DNA of 64,000 nucleotides from Mycolicibacterium peregrinum (GCF_001665785.1 NZ_LZSO01000012.1:62001-126000); one strand, 5' to 3'. Positions 28,728 through 39,100 are shown, counted from the stretch's first letter. Numbers and translations are program-made. The notes: generated from the letters alone by a model not told the origin.

Positions 28728-31319
28728 CTAGCTGACGTCGAAGGCGCGGGCGCGCAGGGAGCGCTCCACACCGGCGCGTCCCTCGATCACCAGGCGGCGC
28801 AGCGCGGGCGGTACCTCAGGATCCGACAGGAACGCATCCGCCGCGTCGAGCCCGTTCTGGCTGATGTCCCATGACGGGTACAGCCCGATCACCACGGTCT
28901 GCGCGACCTCGCTGGACCGTCGCTCCCATACCCCGGAGATCGCGGCGAAGTAGCGGGTCGTGAATGGCGCCAACAGTTCGGACTGGCCGGGTTGCACGAA
29001 GCCGCCGACGATCGCGCGGGTGGTGATGTTGGCGATCGTGTCGTCCTCGATGACCTGCTCCCACGCGGCGGACTTCACCTCGTCCTGCGGCCGGGCCGCC
29101 GACGCGGCGGCGGCGTGACGCTTACCGGCCGCGGTCGGGTCGGCCTCGGCCTCGGCGTCGATGAACGGCGTCTCGGGGCCGTCGGCGTCGATCTGCCCGT
29201 TGCGGGCCAGCGCGGTGACGATCCGCCAGCGCAGATCGGTGTCGATCACCAGGCCGGCCATGTTCACCGCGGCGGGTTCGTTGTCGAGCAGAGTCGACAG
29301 CACGGCGACGTGGTTGGGCGACAGCACCGAGGTGCACAGCGCGTTCACGAAAGCGAGCTGGTGATCAGAACCGGGGGCGGACTCGCGGGCCCGGTCGAGC
29401 AGAGCATCGCCGAACGCAGGCCAGCCGATTTCGGCGGCCCAGCCTGGATCGGCATAGGAGCTCAGCGCGGTCTGGGCCTGCATCAGCAGCCGCTGCGCGA
29501 CGCCGACCTCGGTTTCGGCGTGGATGCCGCTCATCACCAGCGCGACGAAGTCACGGGCTTTCATCTCGGCTTCGCGGGTCATCTCCCAGGCTGCCGACCA
29601 GGCCAGGGTCCGGGGGAGGGGATCGGCGATGTCGGCGATCCGCGACACCACGGTCGACAGTGACGCCGGATCGAGCCGCAGTGAGCAGTAGGTCAGGTCA
29701 TCGTCGTTGACCAGGATCAACTTTCCGCGCGAAATGCCCACCAGAGCAGGGACATCCGTGATCGGTCCTTCGACGTCGAGTTCCTCGCGGTGTACCCGCA
29801 CGAGCTTGCCCGAGCCGGCCGCGTCGTCGTCATAGATGCCGACGGCCAGCCGGTGCACGCGGGTCTCCCCGGCGCCCGGGGCGGCCCCGGACTGTGCGAC
29901 GGCAAACCGGGTGAACGCGCCCGAATCGTCCACGTCGAAGTCTGCCCGCAGCGTGTTCAAACCCGTTGTCTTGAGCCACTGCTGGCCCCAGCCGGACAGG
30001 TCACGGCCCGAGGACTTCTCGAGAGCGCCCAGCAGGTCGCCGAACGTGGCGTTGGCGAAGGCGTGGTCGCGGAAGTAGTCGCGCAATCCGGCCAGGAACT
30101 GTTCGAGCCCGACGTAGGCCACCAGCTGCTTGAGCACCGAGGCGCCCTTGGCGTACGTGATGCCGTCGAAGTTGACCTCAACGGCGGCCAGATCAGGGAT
30201 GTCGGCGGCGACCGGATGGGTCGAGGGCAGCTGATCCTGGCGGTAGGCCCAGGACTTCTCGACGTTGGCGAAGGTGGTCCAGGCGGTGTCGTATTCGGTG
30301 GCCTCGGCCTGGCACAGCACCGACGCGAACGTCGCGAAGGACTCGTTGAGCCACAGGTCATCCCACCACTGCATGGTGACCAGATCGCCGAACCACATGT
30401 GCGCCATCTCGTGCAGCACGGTTTCGGCGCGCCGCTCGTAGGAGGCCCGGGTGACCTTCGACCGGAAGACGTAGTCCTCCAGGAACGTCACCGCGCCGGC
30501 GTTCTCCATGGCGCCCGCGTTGAACTCGGGCACGAACAGCTGGTCGTACTTGCCGAAGGCGTACGGCGTGCCGAAGTTGGCGTGGTAGAAACCGAAGCCC
30601 TGCTTGGTCTCGGTGAAAAGCCGCTCGGCATCCATGAACTCGGCCAGCGAGGCCCGGCAGAAGATGCCCAGCGGGATCTCGCCGTGTTCGTCGGAATATG
30701 AGTCGCGCCACACCGCATACGGCCCGGCGATCAGCGCCGCCAGATAGGTGCTCATCTTGGGGGTGGTGGCGAAGGTGTGAACAGTGCCCGAGCCGTTGGG
30801 CTCGGCGGTGGTCGTCGCACCATTGGAGATCACCTGCCAGTGCGACGGCGCGGTGACCTGAACGTCGAACGTGGCCTTCAGATCGGGCTGGTCGAAGCAG
30901 GCGAACATCCGCTTGGCGTCGGCGGTCTCGAACTGTGAGTACAGGTAGACCTCGTTGTCGACAGGGTCGACGAACCTGTGCAGGCCTTCACCGGTGTTGG
31001 AGTACAGGCAGTCGGCGTCGACCACCAGGACGTTGTGCGCGGCCAGCCCGGTGAGCGCGATGCCGGTGGATTCGTCGTAGGCCGACACATCGAGTGCGAC
31101 GCCGTTGAGCGTCGCGCTGTGGACGGTATCGGCCGCCAGATCGATGAAGGTGTCGGCGCCGGCGAGGGCATCGAACTTCACGGTGGTGGTTGACCGGAAG
31201 GTGCGTTCGCCGGGATTGCCGTTGCCGTCGGTGAGGTCGAGGGCGACGCGGTAGTTGTCGACGGTGACCAGAGCGGCGCGCTCGATGGCCTGTTCGCGGG
31301 TGAGATTGGGAAGTGCCAC
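28728..31319 (-). CDS. pepN: Aminopeptidase N (M1 metallopeptidase)
   Basis: Cytosolic zinc aminopeptidase of 863 residues that removes N-terminal amino acids in the last stage of protein turnover. Substrate motif GAMEN (in FNAGAMENAGAV) precedes the zinc motif HEMAH at 303-307, with the third ligand Glu in NESFA near 326. The long C-terminal ERAP1-like helical domain is present. Full length and intact; equivalent to Rv2467. Downstream hairpin element 3 may terminate the message. Confidence 0.95.
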   Translation of the reverse strand: MALPNLTREQAIERAALVTVDNYRVALDLTDGNGNPGERTFRSTTTVKFDALAGADTFIDLAADTVHSATLNGVALDVSAYDESTGIALTGLAAHNVLVVDADCLYSNTGEGLHRFVDPVDNEVYLYSQFETADAKRMFACFDQPDLKATFDVQVTAPSHWQVISNGATTTAEPNGSGTVHTFATTPKMSTYLAALIAGPYAVWRDSYSDEHGEIPLGIFCRASLAEFMDAERLFTETKQGFGFYHANFGTPYAFGKYDQLFVPEFNAGAMENAGAVTFLEDYVFRSKVTRASYERRAETVLHEMAHMWFGDLVTMQWWDDLWLNESFATFASVLCQAEATEYDTAWTTFANVEKSWAYRQDQLPSTHPVAADIPDLAAVEVNFDGITYAKGASVLKQLVAYVGLEQFLAGLRDYFRDHAFANATFGDLLGALEKSSGRDLSGWGQQWLKTTGLNTLRADFDVDDSGAFTRFAVAQSGAAPGAGETRVHRLAVGIYDDDAAGSGKLVRVHREELDVEGPITDVPALVGISRGKLILVNDDDLTYCSLRLDPASLSTVVSRIADIADPLPRTLAWSAAWEMTREAEMKARDFVALVMSGIHAETEVGVAQRLLMQAQTALSSYADPGWAAEIGWPAFGDALLDRARESAPGSDHQLAFVNALCTSVLSPNHVAVLSTLLDNEPAAVNMAGLVIDTDLRWRIVTALARNGQIDADGPETPFIDAEAEADPTAAGKRHAAAASAARPQDEVKSAAWEQVIEDDTIANITTRAIVGGFVQPGQSELLAPFTTRYFAAISGVWERRSSEVAQTVVIGLYPSWDISQNGLDAADAFLSDPEVPPALRRLVIEGRAGVERSLRARAFDVS

Positions 31320-31357
31320 CCGTCCAACCTAGTGGCTGGACGTCGGCGTGAGTCGGC

Positions 31358-31762
31358 CTACTGGGGGAAGCCGGCGATCCCGGCGAGTCCGTTGAGCGCG
31401 CCGAGGTTGTTCAGGATCGAGCCGTCGCCGATCGACGACATCATCTGCGGGCAGTACATCTGGATGGCGATGCCCGTGAAGAACGACGCCATCTGGGGTG
31501 ACATGCCGCCGTCACCGCGCATCTGGGAGGCCACCGACGCGAAGTCCTTGCCGGGCTCGACCAGCATCGGACACACTTCTTGGCCCATCTGGACGGCCGC
31601 GCCGGGGTCGCCGTAGCCCACCCCGGCGTCGTTCAGGGCGTTCAGGAACGAGCTGTCGGTCGTCGGATTGGGGACCGGAGCAGGATCGGCCTGCGCCGGG
31701 GCGGCCACCGCGAGGGCGACGGAAACCACACCTACGGCGGTCTGAAGGGCGCGAGCGGCCAT
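31358..31762 (-). CDS. Secreted DUF732 protein
   Basis: 134 residues from the ATG at 31762, chosen because GAGGAG lies 8 bases upstream. A signal peptide is clear (residues 1 to about 26, ending PAQADPA), followed by a DUF732 domain: FLNALNDAGVGYGDPGAAVQMGQEVC and a second Cys in QMYCPQMM, likely disulfide-paired. Mycobacteria carry many such small secreted proteins of unknown function. A monocistronic unit downstream-oriented towards pepN, 38 bases from its start. Confidence 0.85.
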   Translation of the reverse strand: MAARALQTAVGVVSVALAVAAPAQADPAPVPNPTTDSSFLNALNDAGVGYGDPGAAVQMGQEVCPMLVEPGKDFASVASQMRGDGGMSPQMASFFTGIAIQMYCPQMMSSIGDGSILNNLGALNGLAGIAGFPQ

Positions 31763-31969
31763 ATTCAGCTCCTCAGCTGTCACGCAGAACCCTTATATCG
31801 CTCTGCACACTTGGGCAACAGTGGTTTACCAGGGTCACAGGAACAACACGTTTCGATAAAAGTTCGCGCACTATGCGTTTCCTGTGCCACTGCCGTGACG
31901 TCGACATGGTTGTCGAGCGGTCAGTCACCATTGTTGTCGTAAACGGTCTCCAGATAGTTACTCGCATCG

Positions 31970-31996
31970 GGAACATCTCAATACGGGTGCACAGTT
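31970..31996 (+). promoter_or_regulatory. SigH-type promoter of the Rv2466c homologue
   Basis: GGAACA (31970-31975), 18-base spacer, GTT (31994-31996), fitting the SigH consensus GGAAYA-N16-18-GTT. It lies 48 bases before the start codon. Rv2466c is a reported SigH-regulon member in M. tuberculosis (memory), which supports the call. Confidence 0.7.
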
Positions 31997-32043
31997 GTGT
32001 TGAACGCAGCTGTGCCTTGAACCACACCGAGAGGAACACCTAG

Positions 32044-32673
32044 ATGGCTCCCCAAGATCAGAACGCAGGCCAGAAAGACACCGCCGGCTTCTGGTTCGAC
32101 CCGCTGTGCCCGTGGTGCTGGATCACCTCGCGCTGGATCCTCGAAGTCGAGAAGGTCCGCGATATCGACGTGCAGTTCCACGTCATGAGCCTCGCGGTGC
32201 TCAACGAGGGCCGCGACCTATCGGAGAGCTATCAGGAACTGATGAAGAAGGCGTGGGGCCCGGTCCGGGTCGCCATCGCCGCCGAGCAGCTCAAGGGGCC
32301 CGAGATCCTGGGCCCGCTCTACACCGCGATGGGCTTCCGGATCCACAACCAGGACAACAAGGACCTCGACACCGTCATCGCGCAGGCACTCGAGGAAGTC
32401 GGCCTGCCCGCCGAGCTGGCCGAGGCGGCCGACACAGACAAGTACGACGACGCGTTGCGCAAGAGCCACCACGCCGGCATGGACGCCGTCGGTGAGGACG
32501 TCGGAACCCCGACCATCCACGTCAACGGCGTCGCGTTCTTCGGCCCGGTGCTGTCCAAGATCCCGCGCGGTGAAGAGGCGGGCAAACTCTGGGACGCGTC
32601 GGTGACCTTCGCGTCGTACCCGCATTTCTGGGAACTCAAGCGGTCGCGTACCGAGGCGCCGCAGTTCGACTAG
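32044..32673 (+). CDS. Mycothiol-dependent DsbA-family oxidoreductase (Rv2466c homologue)
   Basis: Cytosolic thioredoxin-fold reductase, 209 residues, with active site CPWC at 22-25 ([14 protein letters not shown]) and an inserted helical domain. The M. tuberculosis protein Rv2466c uses mycothiol, responds to oxidative stress and reductively activates the nitro-prodrug TP053. A SigH-type promoter precedes the gene here. No signal peptide. Its TAG stop is shared with the opposite-strand kinase stop through a CTAG. Downstream the order departs from M. tuberculosis, where rpiB follows. Confidence 0.92.
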   Translation: MAPQDQNAGQKDTAGFWFDPLCPWCWITSRWILEVEKVRDIDVQFHVMSLAVLNEGRDLSESYQELMKKAWGPVRVAIAAEQLKGPEILGPLYTAMGFRIHNQDNKDLDTVIAQALEEVGLPAELAEAADTDKYDDALRKSHHAGMDAVGEDVGTPTIHVNGVAFFGPVLSKIPRGEEAGKLWDASVTFASYPHFWELKRSRTEAPQFD

Positions 32674-33629
32674 CGCGAAACCGGATCGACCGGGCCGCGA
32701 CGCAGCCACCGCAGGTCGTCGCGGCTTGGAGCCAACTCCCAGTCACCATCGCCGGTGCACGCGAACGCACCGCACGCCAGCGCGGTGTCGAGGCACTCGC
32801 GCACCGTCGCACCGCGGGCAAGGTCAGCCAGCCAGCCGGCGACGAAGGCGTCCCCGGCACCGACGGTGTCGATAACCGGGACAGCGACGGCCGGAGCCGA
32901 ATACCGGCCCTCGGCTGTGGCGGCCATCGCCCCGTCGGCGCCGCGCTTGACCACAGCGCAACCGATGCCGAGGTCCAGGAGAGCGTCGAGTTGCCGCTGC
33001 GGGGAATCGGCTCCGGTGAGCAGCTCCGCCTCGTCTTCCCCGGCGAACACGATGTGGGCCCGCCGGGCAAGTTCGAGATACCCCGCCGCTGCCGCCTGCC
33101 GGTCACTCCACAGGGCGCTGCGATGGTTGACGTCGAACGATACCGATGCGCCCGCCGATGTCGCGCCGTCGATTGCGGCGTGCGCCGCGGATCGGGCGGA
33201 CTCACCCAACGCGGCCGAAATGCCGGTGACATGAAGGATTCTCGTGTCAGTGACCACAGCGATCGGGACGTCGGCCGGTCGCAGCCGGCTGCCGGCTTGC
33301 CCACGGCGGTAATAACTGACACGGGCGGTCCCGGGGTGCGGACGTTCTTTGAGCATGAGCGCCGTCGCGGCGTCGTGATCGAGCACCGGGTACGGATGAA
33401 CACCTTCGGCCCGTAGTTCACGCAGAATCAATTCGCCGAGGCTGTCCGCGCCGAGCCGGCCGATCCAGGCCGCCGCGCCGCCGAGCCGGGCCACCCCGAT
33501 GGCCACATTGCTCTCGGCACCGCCGAATCTCAGCTGCAGCGTCGGGTTGTGGTGCAGGCGCCCGGACTGCGGCGCCGTAAGCAGGCCGAGGCTCTCGCCG
33601 ACGGTGACGACGTCGAAGGTCGGGCTCAT
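32670..33629 (-). CDS. PfkB-family sugar kinase, probable 2-keto-3-deoxygluconate kinase
   Basis: Ribokinase-fold kinase, 319 residues, probably phosphorylating 2-keto-3-deoxygluconate to KDPG. The N-terminal PfkB motif region ([16 protein letters not shown]) and the ATP/anion-hole motif [14 protein letters not shown] with the catalytic Asp are present. The assignment to KDG rather than another sugar comes from the next gene, a KDPG aldolase, whose stop overlaps this start (ATGA), and the adjoining acid-sugar dehydratase. Last gene in the operon; converges on the Rv2466c homologue. Confidence 0.88.
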   Translation of the reverse strand: MSPTFDVVTVGESLGLLTAPQSGRLHHNPTLQLRFGGAESNVAIGVARLGGAAAWIGRLGADSLGELILRELRAEGVHPYPVLDHDAATALMLKERPHPGTARVSYYRRGQAGSRLRPADVPIAVVTDTRILHVTGISAALGESARSAAHAAIDGATSAGASVSFDVNHRSALWSDRQAAAAGYLELARRAHIVFAGEDEAELLTGADSPQRQLDALLDLGIGCAVVKRGADGAMAATAEGRYSAPAVAVPVIDTVGAGDAFVAGWLADLARGATVRECLDTALACGAFACTGDGDWELAPSRDDLRWLRRGPVDPVSR

Positions 33630-34240
33630 CGCGGCGCCTGCGTCGCGACCGCGACGGCTTCGCGGGCCGCGTCGGTCACCGCGTCGGCGTCGGCGCCGGC
33701 GCCGGCGGTGATCCAGCTGCCGCTGACTGCGAAAACTGTTTGCTGAGAGAGGAATTCACGCATATTCGCGGTGGTGACACCTGCCGACGGCATGAACATC
33801 ATCTCTGGAAACACCGCCGCATAGGCCGACAACAGAGCAGACGTGTCGACGGCGGCGGCCGGAAACAACTTGACCCGGTGCAGGCCGAGCTGGGCCGCGG
33901 CGCTCACCTCGGTCGGCGTCAGCACCCCCGGAATGACCGCCAGCCCCGCCTGCGCGACGCATCGCACCACGTCGGTGTCCAGCCCCGGAGAAACCACGAA
34001 CCGCGCGCCCGCCTCGATGGCATCGCGGGCTTGGGCGCTCGAGCGGACCGTTCCCGCGCCGACCAGGAGGTCGCCGCGGGCGGCGAGCCTGCGAATCGCG
34101 GCCAGACCGTGCTCGCCGCGCAATGCCACCTCGACCACCGGCAGACCGCCCTTGACGAGCCCATCGCCGATCGCATCGATGTGGCCGGGATGCCCCACGG
34201 TCGCCAACGGGATCACGCGGTGTTCGAACACGTCGTTCAT
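33626..34240 (-). CDS. eda: 2-dehydro-3-deoxy-phosphogluconate (KDPG) aldolase
   Basis: Class I aldolase that splits KDPG (or KDPGal) into pyruvate and glyceraldehyde-3-phosphate; 204 residues, normal for the family. The base Glu37 (VVEVAL) and Schiff-base Lys124 (HRVKLFPA) are in place, and the phosphate site SAGVTTAN follows. Joined by ATGA overlaps to the dehydratase upstream and kinase downstream, so three consecutive Entner-Doudoroff-type steps are translated together. Confidence 0.92.
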   Translation of the reverse strand: MNDVFEHRVIPLATVGHPGHIDAIGDGLVKGGLPVVEVALRGEHGLAAIRRLAARGDLLVGAGTVRSSAQARDAIEAGARFVVSPGLDTDVVRCVAQAGLAVIPGVLTPTEVSAAAQLGLHRVKLFPAAAVDTSALLSAYAAVFPEMMFMPSAGVTTANMREFLSQQTVFAVSGSWITAGAGADADAVTDAAREAVAVATQAPR

Positions 34241-35373
34241 CGGGCGTCGGCGAACGTCGGACGGGTGCCGTAGCGCTCGAGCGCGGTACGGTCCAGGGTG
34301 ACGCCGAGCCCCGGCCCGTCCGGCACCGCGAGCATGCCGTCGCCGTCGAGATCCCATCCGCCACTGACGAGTTCGTCGATATAGGCTGATCCGGTCTTGT
34401 ATTCGACGAGATCGGTCGCCGCCAGTGCCGACGCCAGCTGCAGATCGGCGGCCAACCCGATCGCGGTGTTCCAGCCGTGCGGGATCAACCGCACCCCGCG
34501 GTCCTGCGCGGCCCAGCCAATGCGGCGGGACTCGCTCAGGCCGCCACCCTTGGTGGTGTCGGGTTGGACGATGTCGAAGGCCCCAGCGTCGAGAAAAGGC
34601 AAGAATGTCTGCCGACGGGTCAGCACCTCGCCGCCACTGATGGGCACCTTGGAATGCCGCCTCAACTCGACGAAACCGTCGACGTCGTCGGGCGCCAGCG
34701 CCTCCTCGAACCATGCGACGCCGTAATCGGCCAGCATGTCAGCCGTGCGCTTGGCCCATGACAACCCGCCAGGAAAGAACGCCTCAGAACCACCGGCGTC
34801 GACGGCCAGCACGTGGTCGCCGACGGCTTCCCGGGCCGCGGCGACCGTGCGTTCGTCCGTGTCCGCATCCCGCCGGCCGAACTTCCACCAGCCGATCTTG
34901 AACGCCGTGAATCCCTGATCCACCAGTTCTGCAAGGTTTGCTGTCATCACGGGGGCCTCGTCCATGAGCACCGAGGCGTACGGGCGTACCCGGTCCCGGT
35001 AGCGGCCGCCGAGCAGACGCCCGACCGGCTGGCATAGCGCCTGCCCGGCCAGATCCCACAACGCGATGTCGATGGCACTCGTCGCATGGGTGAGTGAACC
35101 GCCACGGCCCATCCAGAACGCACTCTGATGCAGCGTCTCGGTCAGCCGTTCTGCCTCCAGTGCACTCTGCCCGATCAGTTGCGGCGCGAGCACGTCCACC
35201 GCAGCAGACACGAGTCCCTCGGTGGTGAAGGCGCTGCCGATGCCCACCCGGCCCTCGTCGGTGTGTACCGCCACCAGGGTGTGCACGACATCGTCGGGCC
35301 GCAGCTCGTTCGACCAGCCGCCCTCGGGAGTGGCGCCGCGCAGCCCGCAGGTCTGAATAGCCGTAATCTTCAT
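34237..35373 (-). CDS. Enolase-superfamily (mandelate racemase/muconate lactonizing group) acid-sugar dehydratase
   Basis: 378-residue TIM-barrel enzyme of the MR_MLE group, predicted to dehydrate a sugar acid to the 2-keto-3-deoxy form. Lys159 (FKIGWWKFG), metal ligands Asp192 (VDAGG), Glu224 (WFEEAL) and Glu249 (SGGEV), and base His299 (PHGWN) fit the mandelate-racemase subgroup. The ATG at 35373 has GGAG 12-15 bases upstream; a longer frame runs into the neighbouring gene and was discarded. Galactonate, gluconate or a related aldonate is likely; an amino sugar acid is possible given the D-aminoacylase next to it. Confidence 0.85.
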   Translation of the reverse strand: MKITAIQTCGLRGATPEGGWSNELRPDDVVHTLVAVHTDEGRVGIGSAFTTEGLVSAAVDVLAPQLIGQSALEAERLTETLHQSAFWMGRGGSLTHATSAIDIALWDLAGQALCQPVGRLLGGRYRDRVRPYASVLMDEAPVMTANLAELVDQGFTAFKIGWWKFGRRDADTDERTVAAAREAVGDHVLAVDAGGSEAFFPGGLSWAKRTADMLADYGVAWFEEALAPDDVDGFVELRRHSKVPISGGEVLTRRQTFLPFLDAGAFDIVQPDTTKGGGLSESRRIGWAAQDRGVRLIPHGWNTAIGLAADLQLASALAATDLVEYKTGSAYIDELVSGGWDLDGDGMLAVPDGPGLGVTLDRTALERYGTRPTFADAR

Positions 35374-35414
35374 GGGTTTTGACAGCTCCTCTGGAGATGA
35401 TGCGGTCGTGGAAG

Positions 35415-37004
35415 TCACGGCCGGTGGGTGAGCATGAGCCCGGGCCTGCGCCCGGTGTGGGTGGCGTCGGTGATGACGGGCGTACCGTTCACCCAGACGT
35501 GGCGGGCGGCATCGGCGTACCGGCGGGGCAGGCTCCAGGTGTCGGTGCGCTGGAGGATCGCCGGATCGAACGCCACGATGTCGGCGAACGCGCCCTGGCG
35601 CAGCTCGCCCCGCCCGGACATGCCGAAATGCTCGGCGACCATGCCGGTCATCTTGTGGATCGCCGACTCCAGCGACAGGGTGCCGGCCGGCACATGGTGC
35701 GCCAGGTAATGCGTATGTCCGTGGTAGAAAAGCGGATCGCGGGTGCGACCATCGAGGGCGCCGTGCCGGCACGTGGTGAAGGCGTCGACCCCAAGCAGGA
35801 AGTGGTCGTGCGCGATCGCCTCGGCCAGGTGGTCCGGGGTGAACAATTCACCGAGCAGCTGCACGCTGCCAATATCGGGTCCCGCCGCGGTGAGGATGTC
35901 GAACAGGCACTCCCACTCGTCGGCGCCGTGTTTCTCGGCGATCTCGGTGAAGGACAGTCCTTCCCAGTCGGGATGGGTCGGACTGACTCCGAGCCGCACG
36001 CGGTCCCACTGGCCGCGGTGGACGAACCGCCAGTAGCGGTCGCTGTCCCGGCGCACCTGCTCCCGAATGTCCCGATCCTTGAGCAGGTCGGCGGCCTCGG
36101 CGCCGGGACGTTCTGCCAACCATGCGGGCAGTAACCCAGTGGCCATGCCGATGCCGTGCGGGTAGGGGGTCATATCGGCCAGCACATCGGTGCCGCACCC
36201 GCGTTCGGCCACGACGCGCTCGGCCGCGCGTTCCCAGGCGCCGGATTCAGCGCCGGTGTCATGACGAACATTGAGATGGGATAGCTGGGCGCGCACCCCG
36301 CCACCGGCCACGACGGCGAAGAACTCGTCAACGGCGGTGTCGAGACCGGCGTCGCGGTTGCGGATGTGGCTGGCGTACATGCCGTCGCGCCTGCCCACCA
36401 CGGAGGCGAGCGTCACGAGTTCCTCGGTCGACGCGAAGCGTCCCGATCCGTACTCCAAACCGCTGGAGAAACCTATGGCGCCGGCGTCCATGGCTTCTTC
36501 GAGCAACCGGACTTGTTGGCCTGGCTCGTCGGAGAAGCCCTGCGCCGCGGAGCGGATCGCGGTATGGCCGACGAACCACATGAGGTTCTGTGCCGTCGGA
36601 CCTGCGTGCACCCGTGCCGCATACTCACCGAAACTGCGCCAGTCGACCGGACCGTCGTAACCCATGGCCTGCAACGCGCCTCGGGTCGCGCCTACCTCGT
36701 AGGCGCCGATCGGCGCATACGTGACGCCACAGTTGCCGACGACCTCGGTGGTGACGCCCTGATGGATGGTGCTGAAGGCATCCGGATTGCCCAGCGCCGA
36801 CCAGTCGCTGTGGCTGTGCGGATCGATGAGACCCGGTGTCAGGACCATGCCGGTGCAGTCCACTGTGGTGATCGCCCGCGCGTCGGCGGACAATCCGACG
36901 AAGTCGATGCGGTCGCCACGCAGACCGATGTCGGCCCGGCGGGCAGGCGCACCGGTGCCGTCGACGATCTCGGCGCCGGTCAGCAGAAAGTCAAGTGCCG
37001 GCAT
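35415..37004 (-). CDS. N-acyl-D-amino-acid deacylase (D-aminoacylase)
   Basis: Amidohydrolase-superfamily deacylase of 529 residues that removes an acyl group from N-acyl-D-amino acids. Zinc motif HSHSD at 63-67, the conserved Cys92 (GNCGVT) that ligates metal in this family, YASHIRN and QLSHL His ligands, and the C-terminal MTGMVAEHFGMSGRG block are all present. It lies between the ABC importer and the sugar-acid genes with short gaps. N-acetyl-D-glucosaminate is chemically an N-acyl-D-amino acid, which could link deacylation to KDG formation (inference); deacylation of ordinary D-amino acids is the alternative. Confidence 0.88.
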   Translation of the reverse strand: MPALDFLLTGAEIVDGTGAPARRADIGLRGDRIDFVGLSADARAITTVDCTGMVLTPGLIDPHSHSDWSALGNPDAFSTIHQGVTTEVVGNCGVTYAPIGAYEVGATRGALQAMGYDGPVDWRSFGEYAARVHAGPTAQNLMWFVGHTAIRSAAQGFSDEPGQQVRLLEEAMDAGAIGFSSGLEYGSGRFASTEELVTLASVVGRRDGMYASHIRNRDAGLDTAVDEFFAVVAGGGVRAQLSHLNVRHDTGAESGAWERAAERVVAERGCGTDVLADMTPYPHGIGMATGLLPAWLAERPGAEAADLLKDRDIREQVRRDSDRYWRFVHRGQWDRVRLGVSPTHPDWEGLSFTEIAEKHGADEWECLFDILTAAGPDIGSVQLLGELFTPDHLAEAIAHDHFLLGVDAFTTCRHGALDGRTRDPLFYHGHTHYLAHHVPAGTLSLESAIHKMTGMVAEHFGMSGRGELRQGAFADIVAFDPAILQRTDTWSLPRRYADAARHVWVNGTPVITDATHTGRRPGLMLTHRP

Positions 37005-37005
37005 C

Positions 37006-37734
37006 TCAGAGCACCTTGCTCAGGAACTCGCGCGTGCGGGCCTCCTGCGGCGAGGTGAATATCGATGTCGGGCTGGCGGTTTCGACGATAATGCCCTTGT
37101 CCATATAGATCACCCGGTCGGAGACCTCGCGAGCGAAGCCCATCTCGTGGGTGACCACGACCATCGTCATGCCCTCGGCGGCGAGGTCTTTCATCACTGC
37201 CAGCACCTCGCCGACGATCTCGGGGTCCAGCGCCGAGGTGGGCTCGTCGAACAGCATGATCTTTGGATCCATGGCCAGTGCACGGGCGATGGCCACGCGC
37301 TGTTTCTGACCACCCGACAGCGAATCGGGGTAGGCGTCGGCCTTTTCTGCCAGGCCCACTCGACCGAGCAAGGTGCGGGCCCGTGCCTCGGCCTCGTTCT
37401 TGGTGCGACCGAGTACCCGCCGCGGCGCCAGCACGATGTTCTCGGTGACGGTCATGTGCGGGAAGAGGTTGAAGTGCTGAAACACCATACCGACGTCGCG
37501 GCGCACCACGGCAAGGTCGGCGGTCATCTCCTGGGGTCCTAGTGTGTGTTCGTTGATCACGATCGTGCCGTGTGACGGCCGTTCCAAACCGTTCATGCAA
37601 CGCAGCAGCGTGCTCTTGCCTGAGCCCGACGCGCCGATGATGCACACCACTTCACGCTCGGCCACCCGGCACGAAACACCGTGCAGCACTTCGGTGTCGC
37701 CGAAGCTCAGCCGTAGTCCGTCGACCTCGATCAT
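37006..37734 (-). CDS. ABC transporter ATP-binding protein, polar amino acid (GlnQ/HisP) type
   Basis: ATPase of a PAAT-type importer, 242 residues. Walker [10 protein letters not shown] (near residue 34), Q-loop FQHFNLF, signature [15 protein letters not shown], Walker [15 protein letters not shown] and switch His (VVTHEMGF) are complete. The ATG overlaps the permease stop by four bases. It works with the two permeases and the lipoprotein binding protein upstream. Its end lies one base from the D-aminoacylase start, so transport and deacylation are co-expressed. Confidence 0.93.
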   Translation of the reverse strand: MIEVDGLRLSFGDTEVLHGVSCRVAEREVVCIIGASGSGKSTLLRCMNGLERPSHGTIVINEHTLGPQEMTADLAVVRRDVGMVFQHFNLFPHMTVTENIVLAPRRVLGRTKNEAEARARTLLGRVGLAEKADAYPDSLSGGQKQRVAIARALAMDPKIMLFDEPTSALDPEIVGEVLAVMKDLAAEGMTMVVVTHEMGFAREVSDRVIYMDKGIIVETASPTSIFTSPQEARTREFLSKVL

Positions 37735-38438
37735 TTCTTCGCTCCTGTGGTGAGGGTGAGGGTGTCGCCGACCCCGGGTGCCTTGACGTGAACGTCGAGT
37801 GTTTGTTCGTATCGGCGACCCAGAGACGAAAGCGCGTAGCAGATGACGAAATAGCCGGCACCGACGATCAGGTAGGTGGTGATCGGATCGGCGGTCAGCG
37901 AGCTGACCACGTTGCCCGCACGGGTCAGTTCGATGAGCCCGATGACTGCGACCAGTGAGCTGTCTTTGATCAGAACCACCAGGAAACCGACACCGGGTGG
38001 CACGATCACCCGCGCGGCCTGCGGCAGGATGATCCAGCGCATGCGTTGGGCGTACGAAAGCCCGAGTGCGTCGGCGGCCTCGAACTGTCCGCGGGGGACT
38101 GCCTGGATGCTGCCGCGCACGAGCTCGCCGATGTAGGCCGAGGCAAACACCGACAGGGCGATCACCCCGGCCCAGTACTCGGAGAGGCTGCTTCCCGGGG
38201 CGAGCAAAGGGATGCCGAAGTAGACGAAGAAGATGATCAGCAGCACCGGAACACCGCGGATCACCGTGACGTAGAGCGCGGCTATCCACCGCAGGATGCG
38301 GATTGTCCCGGTGGACATCAGGCCGACGACGACTCCGAGCGCCCCGCCGAAAAGCACTGACAAAGAGCATATTTGGAGTGTCACGAGGGCGCCGTGCCAG
38401 ATCAACGAGAGATGTTGGGTGCCGAGTCCTTCGAACAT
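37731..38438 (-). CDS. ABC transporter permease, polar amino acid type
   Basis: Membrane permease of 235 residues with about five membrane helices and the cytoplasmic EAA-like loop ([22 protein letters not shown]) that docks the ATPase. The start ATG at 38438 overlaps the stop of the preceding permease by one base (TGATG); the longer reading from 38486 only adds an overlap with that gene. Partner of the permease at 38438-39100; the two probably form a heterodimer. Confidence 0.9.
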   Translation of the reverse strand: MFEGLGTQHLSLIWHGALVTLQICSLSVLFGGALGVVVGLMSTGTIRILRWIAALYVTVIRGVPVLLIIFFVYFGIPLLAPGSSLSEYWAGVIALSVFASAYIGELVRGSIQAVPRGQFEAADALGLSYAQRMRWIILPQAARVIVPPGVGFLVVLIKDSSLVAVIGLIELTRAGNVVSSLTADPITTYLIVGAGYFVICYALSSLGRRYEQTLDVHVKAPGVGDTLTLTTGAKK

Positions 38439-39100
38439 CACGCCACCTTCCACTTGATGAACCGGGTTTCGACGAGTCGCGAGCACGTCGCGATGAGGAA
38501 TGCGACGGCGAAGTAGAGCAGGCCACCGACCGTGAAGGCCTCGATGGTGCGGAAGGTTGTCGACGTGATCCCCATCATCACGTGCATCAGGTCGGGCAGA
38601 GAGACCACCGACGTGATCGACGAGGCAAGAAACAACAGGATCATTTGATTGGTGATGGCGGGCAGGACGTTCCGAATCGCCGGCGGTAATAGCACGCGCC
38701 AGAACGTGTCACCTGGGCTGAGGCCGAGGGCGGCCCCCGCCTCGCGCAGGCCTGTGGGCACGGACTCGAAGCCGGCGCGGTAGATCTCGGCCATGTAGGC
38801 CGCGTTGTTGATGCTGAGCGCGAGGATTCCGGCTGGGACCGGGTCGAGGTTGACCCCGCCTTGCGGCAGCGCGAAATACACGAGGTAGAGCTGCAGGAGC
38901 AAGGGTGTGTTGCGGATGACCTCGACATAGGCCGATGACGCGATGCGCACGACCCGCACCGGTGCGGTGCGCCCTAAGTAGAGCAGGATTCCGAAACCGC
39001 CGCCGACGGCGGCTGCGGCCAGGCTGACCGCGATGCTGACCGCCAGACCCTTGAGCAGCGGAACGAGATAGGGGATGAGATCGCCGTAGTAGAGCTGCAT
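38438..39100 (-). CDS. ABC transporter permease, polar amino acid type
   Basis: Second permease of the same importer, 220 residues, with the EAA loop [20 protein letters not shown] and several hydrophobic helices. Overlaps the next permease by one base and lies 30 bases after the binding-protein gene. Homologous to the glutamine/histidine permease family, pointing to an alpha-amino-acid-like substrate. Confidence 0.9.
   Translation of the reverse strand: MQLYYGDLIPYLVPLLKGLAVSIAVSLAAAAVGGGFGILLYLGRTAPVRVVRIASSAYVEVIRNTPLLLQLYLVYFALPQGGVNLDPVPAGILALSINNAAYMAEIYRAGFESVPTGLREAGAALGLSPGDTFWRVLLPPAIRNVLPAITNQMILLFLASSITSVVSLPDLMHVMMGITSTTFRTIEAFTVGGLLYFAVAFLIATCSRLVETRFIKWKVA

Noticed and set aside
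33626..34714. 362-codon reading of the KDPG aldolase frame
   Set aside because: The N-terminal 158 codons cross the dehydratase gene in another frame; the ATG at 34240 gives the normal length and an ATGA overlap.
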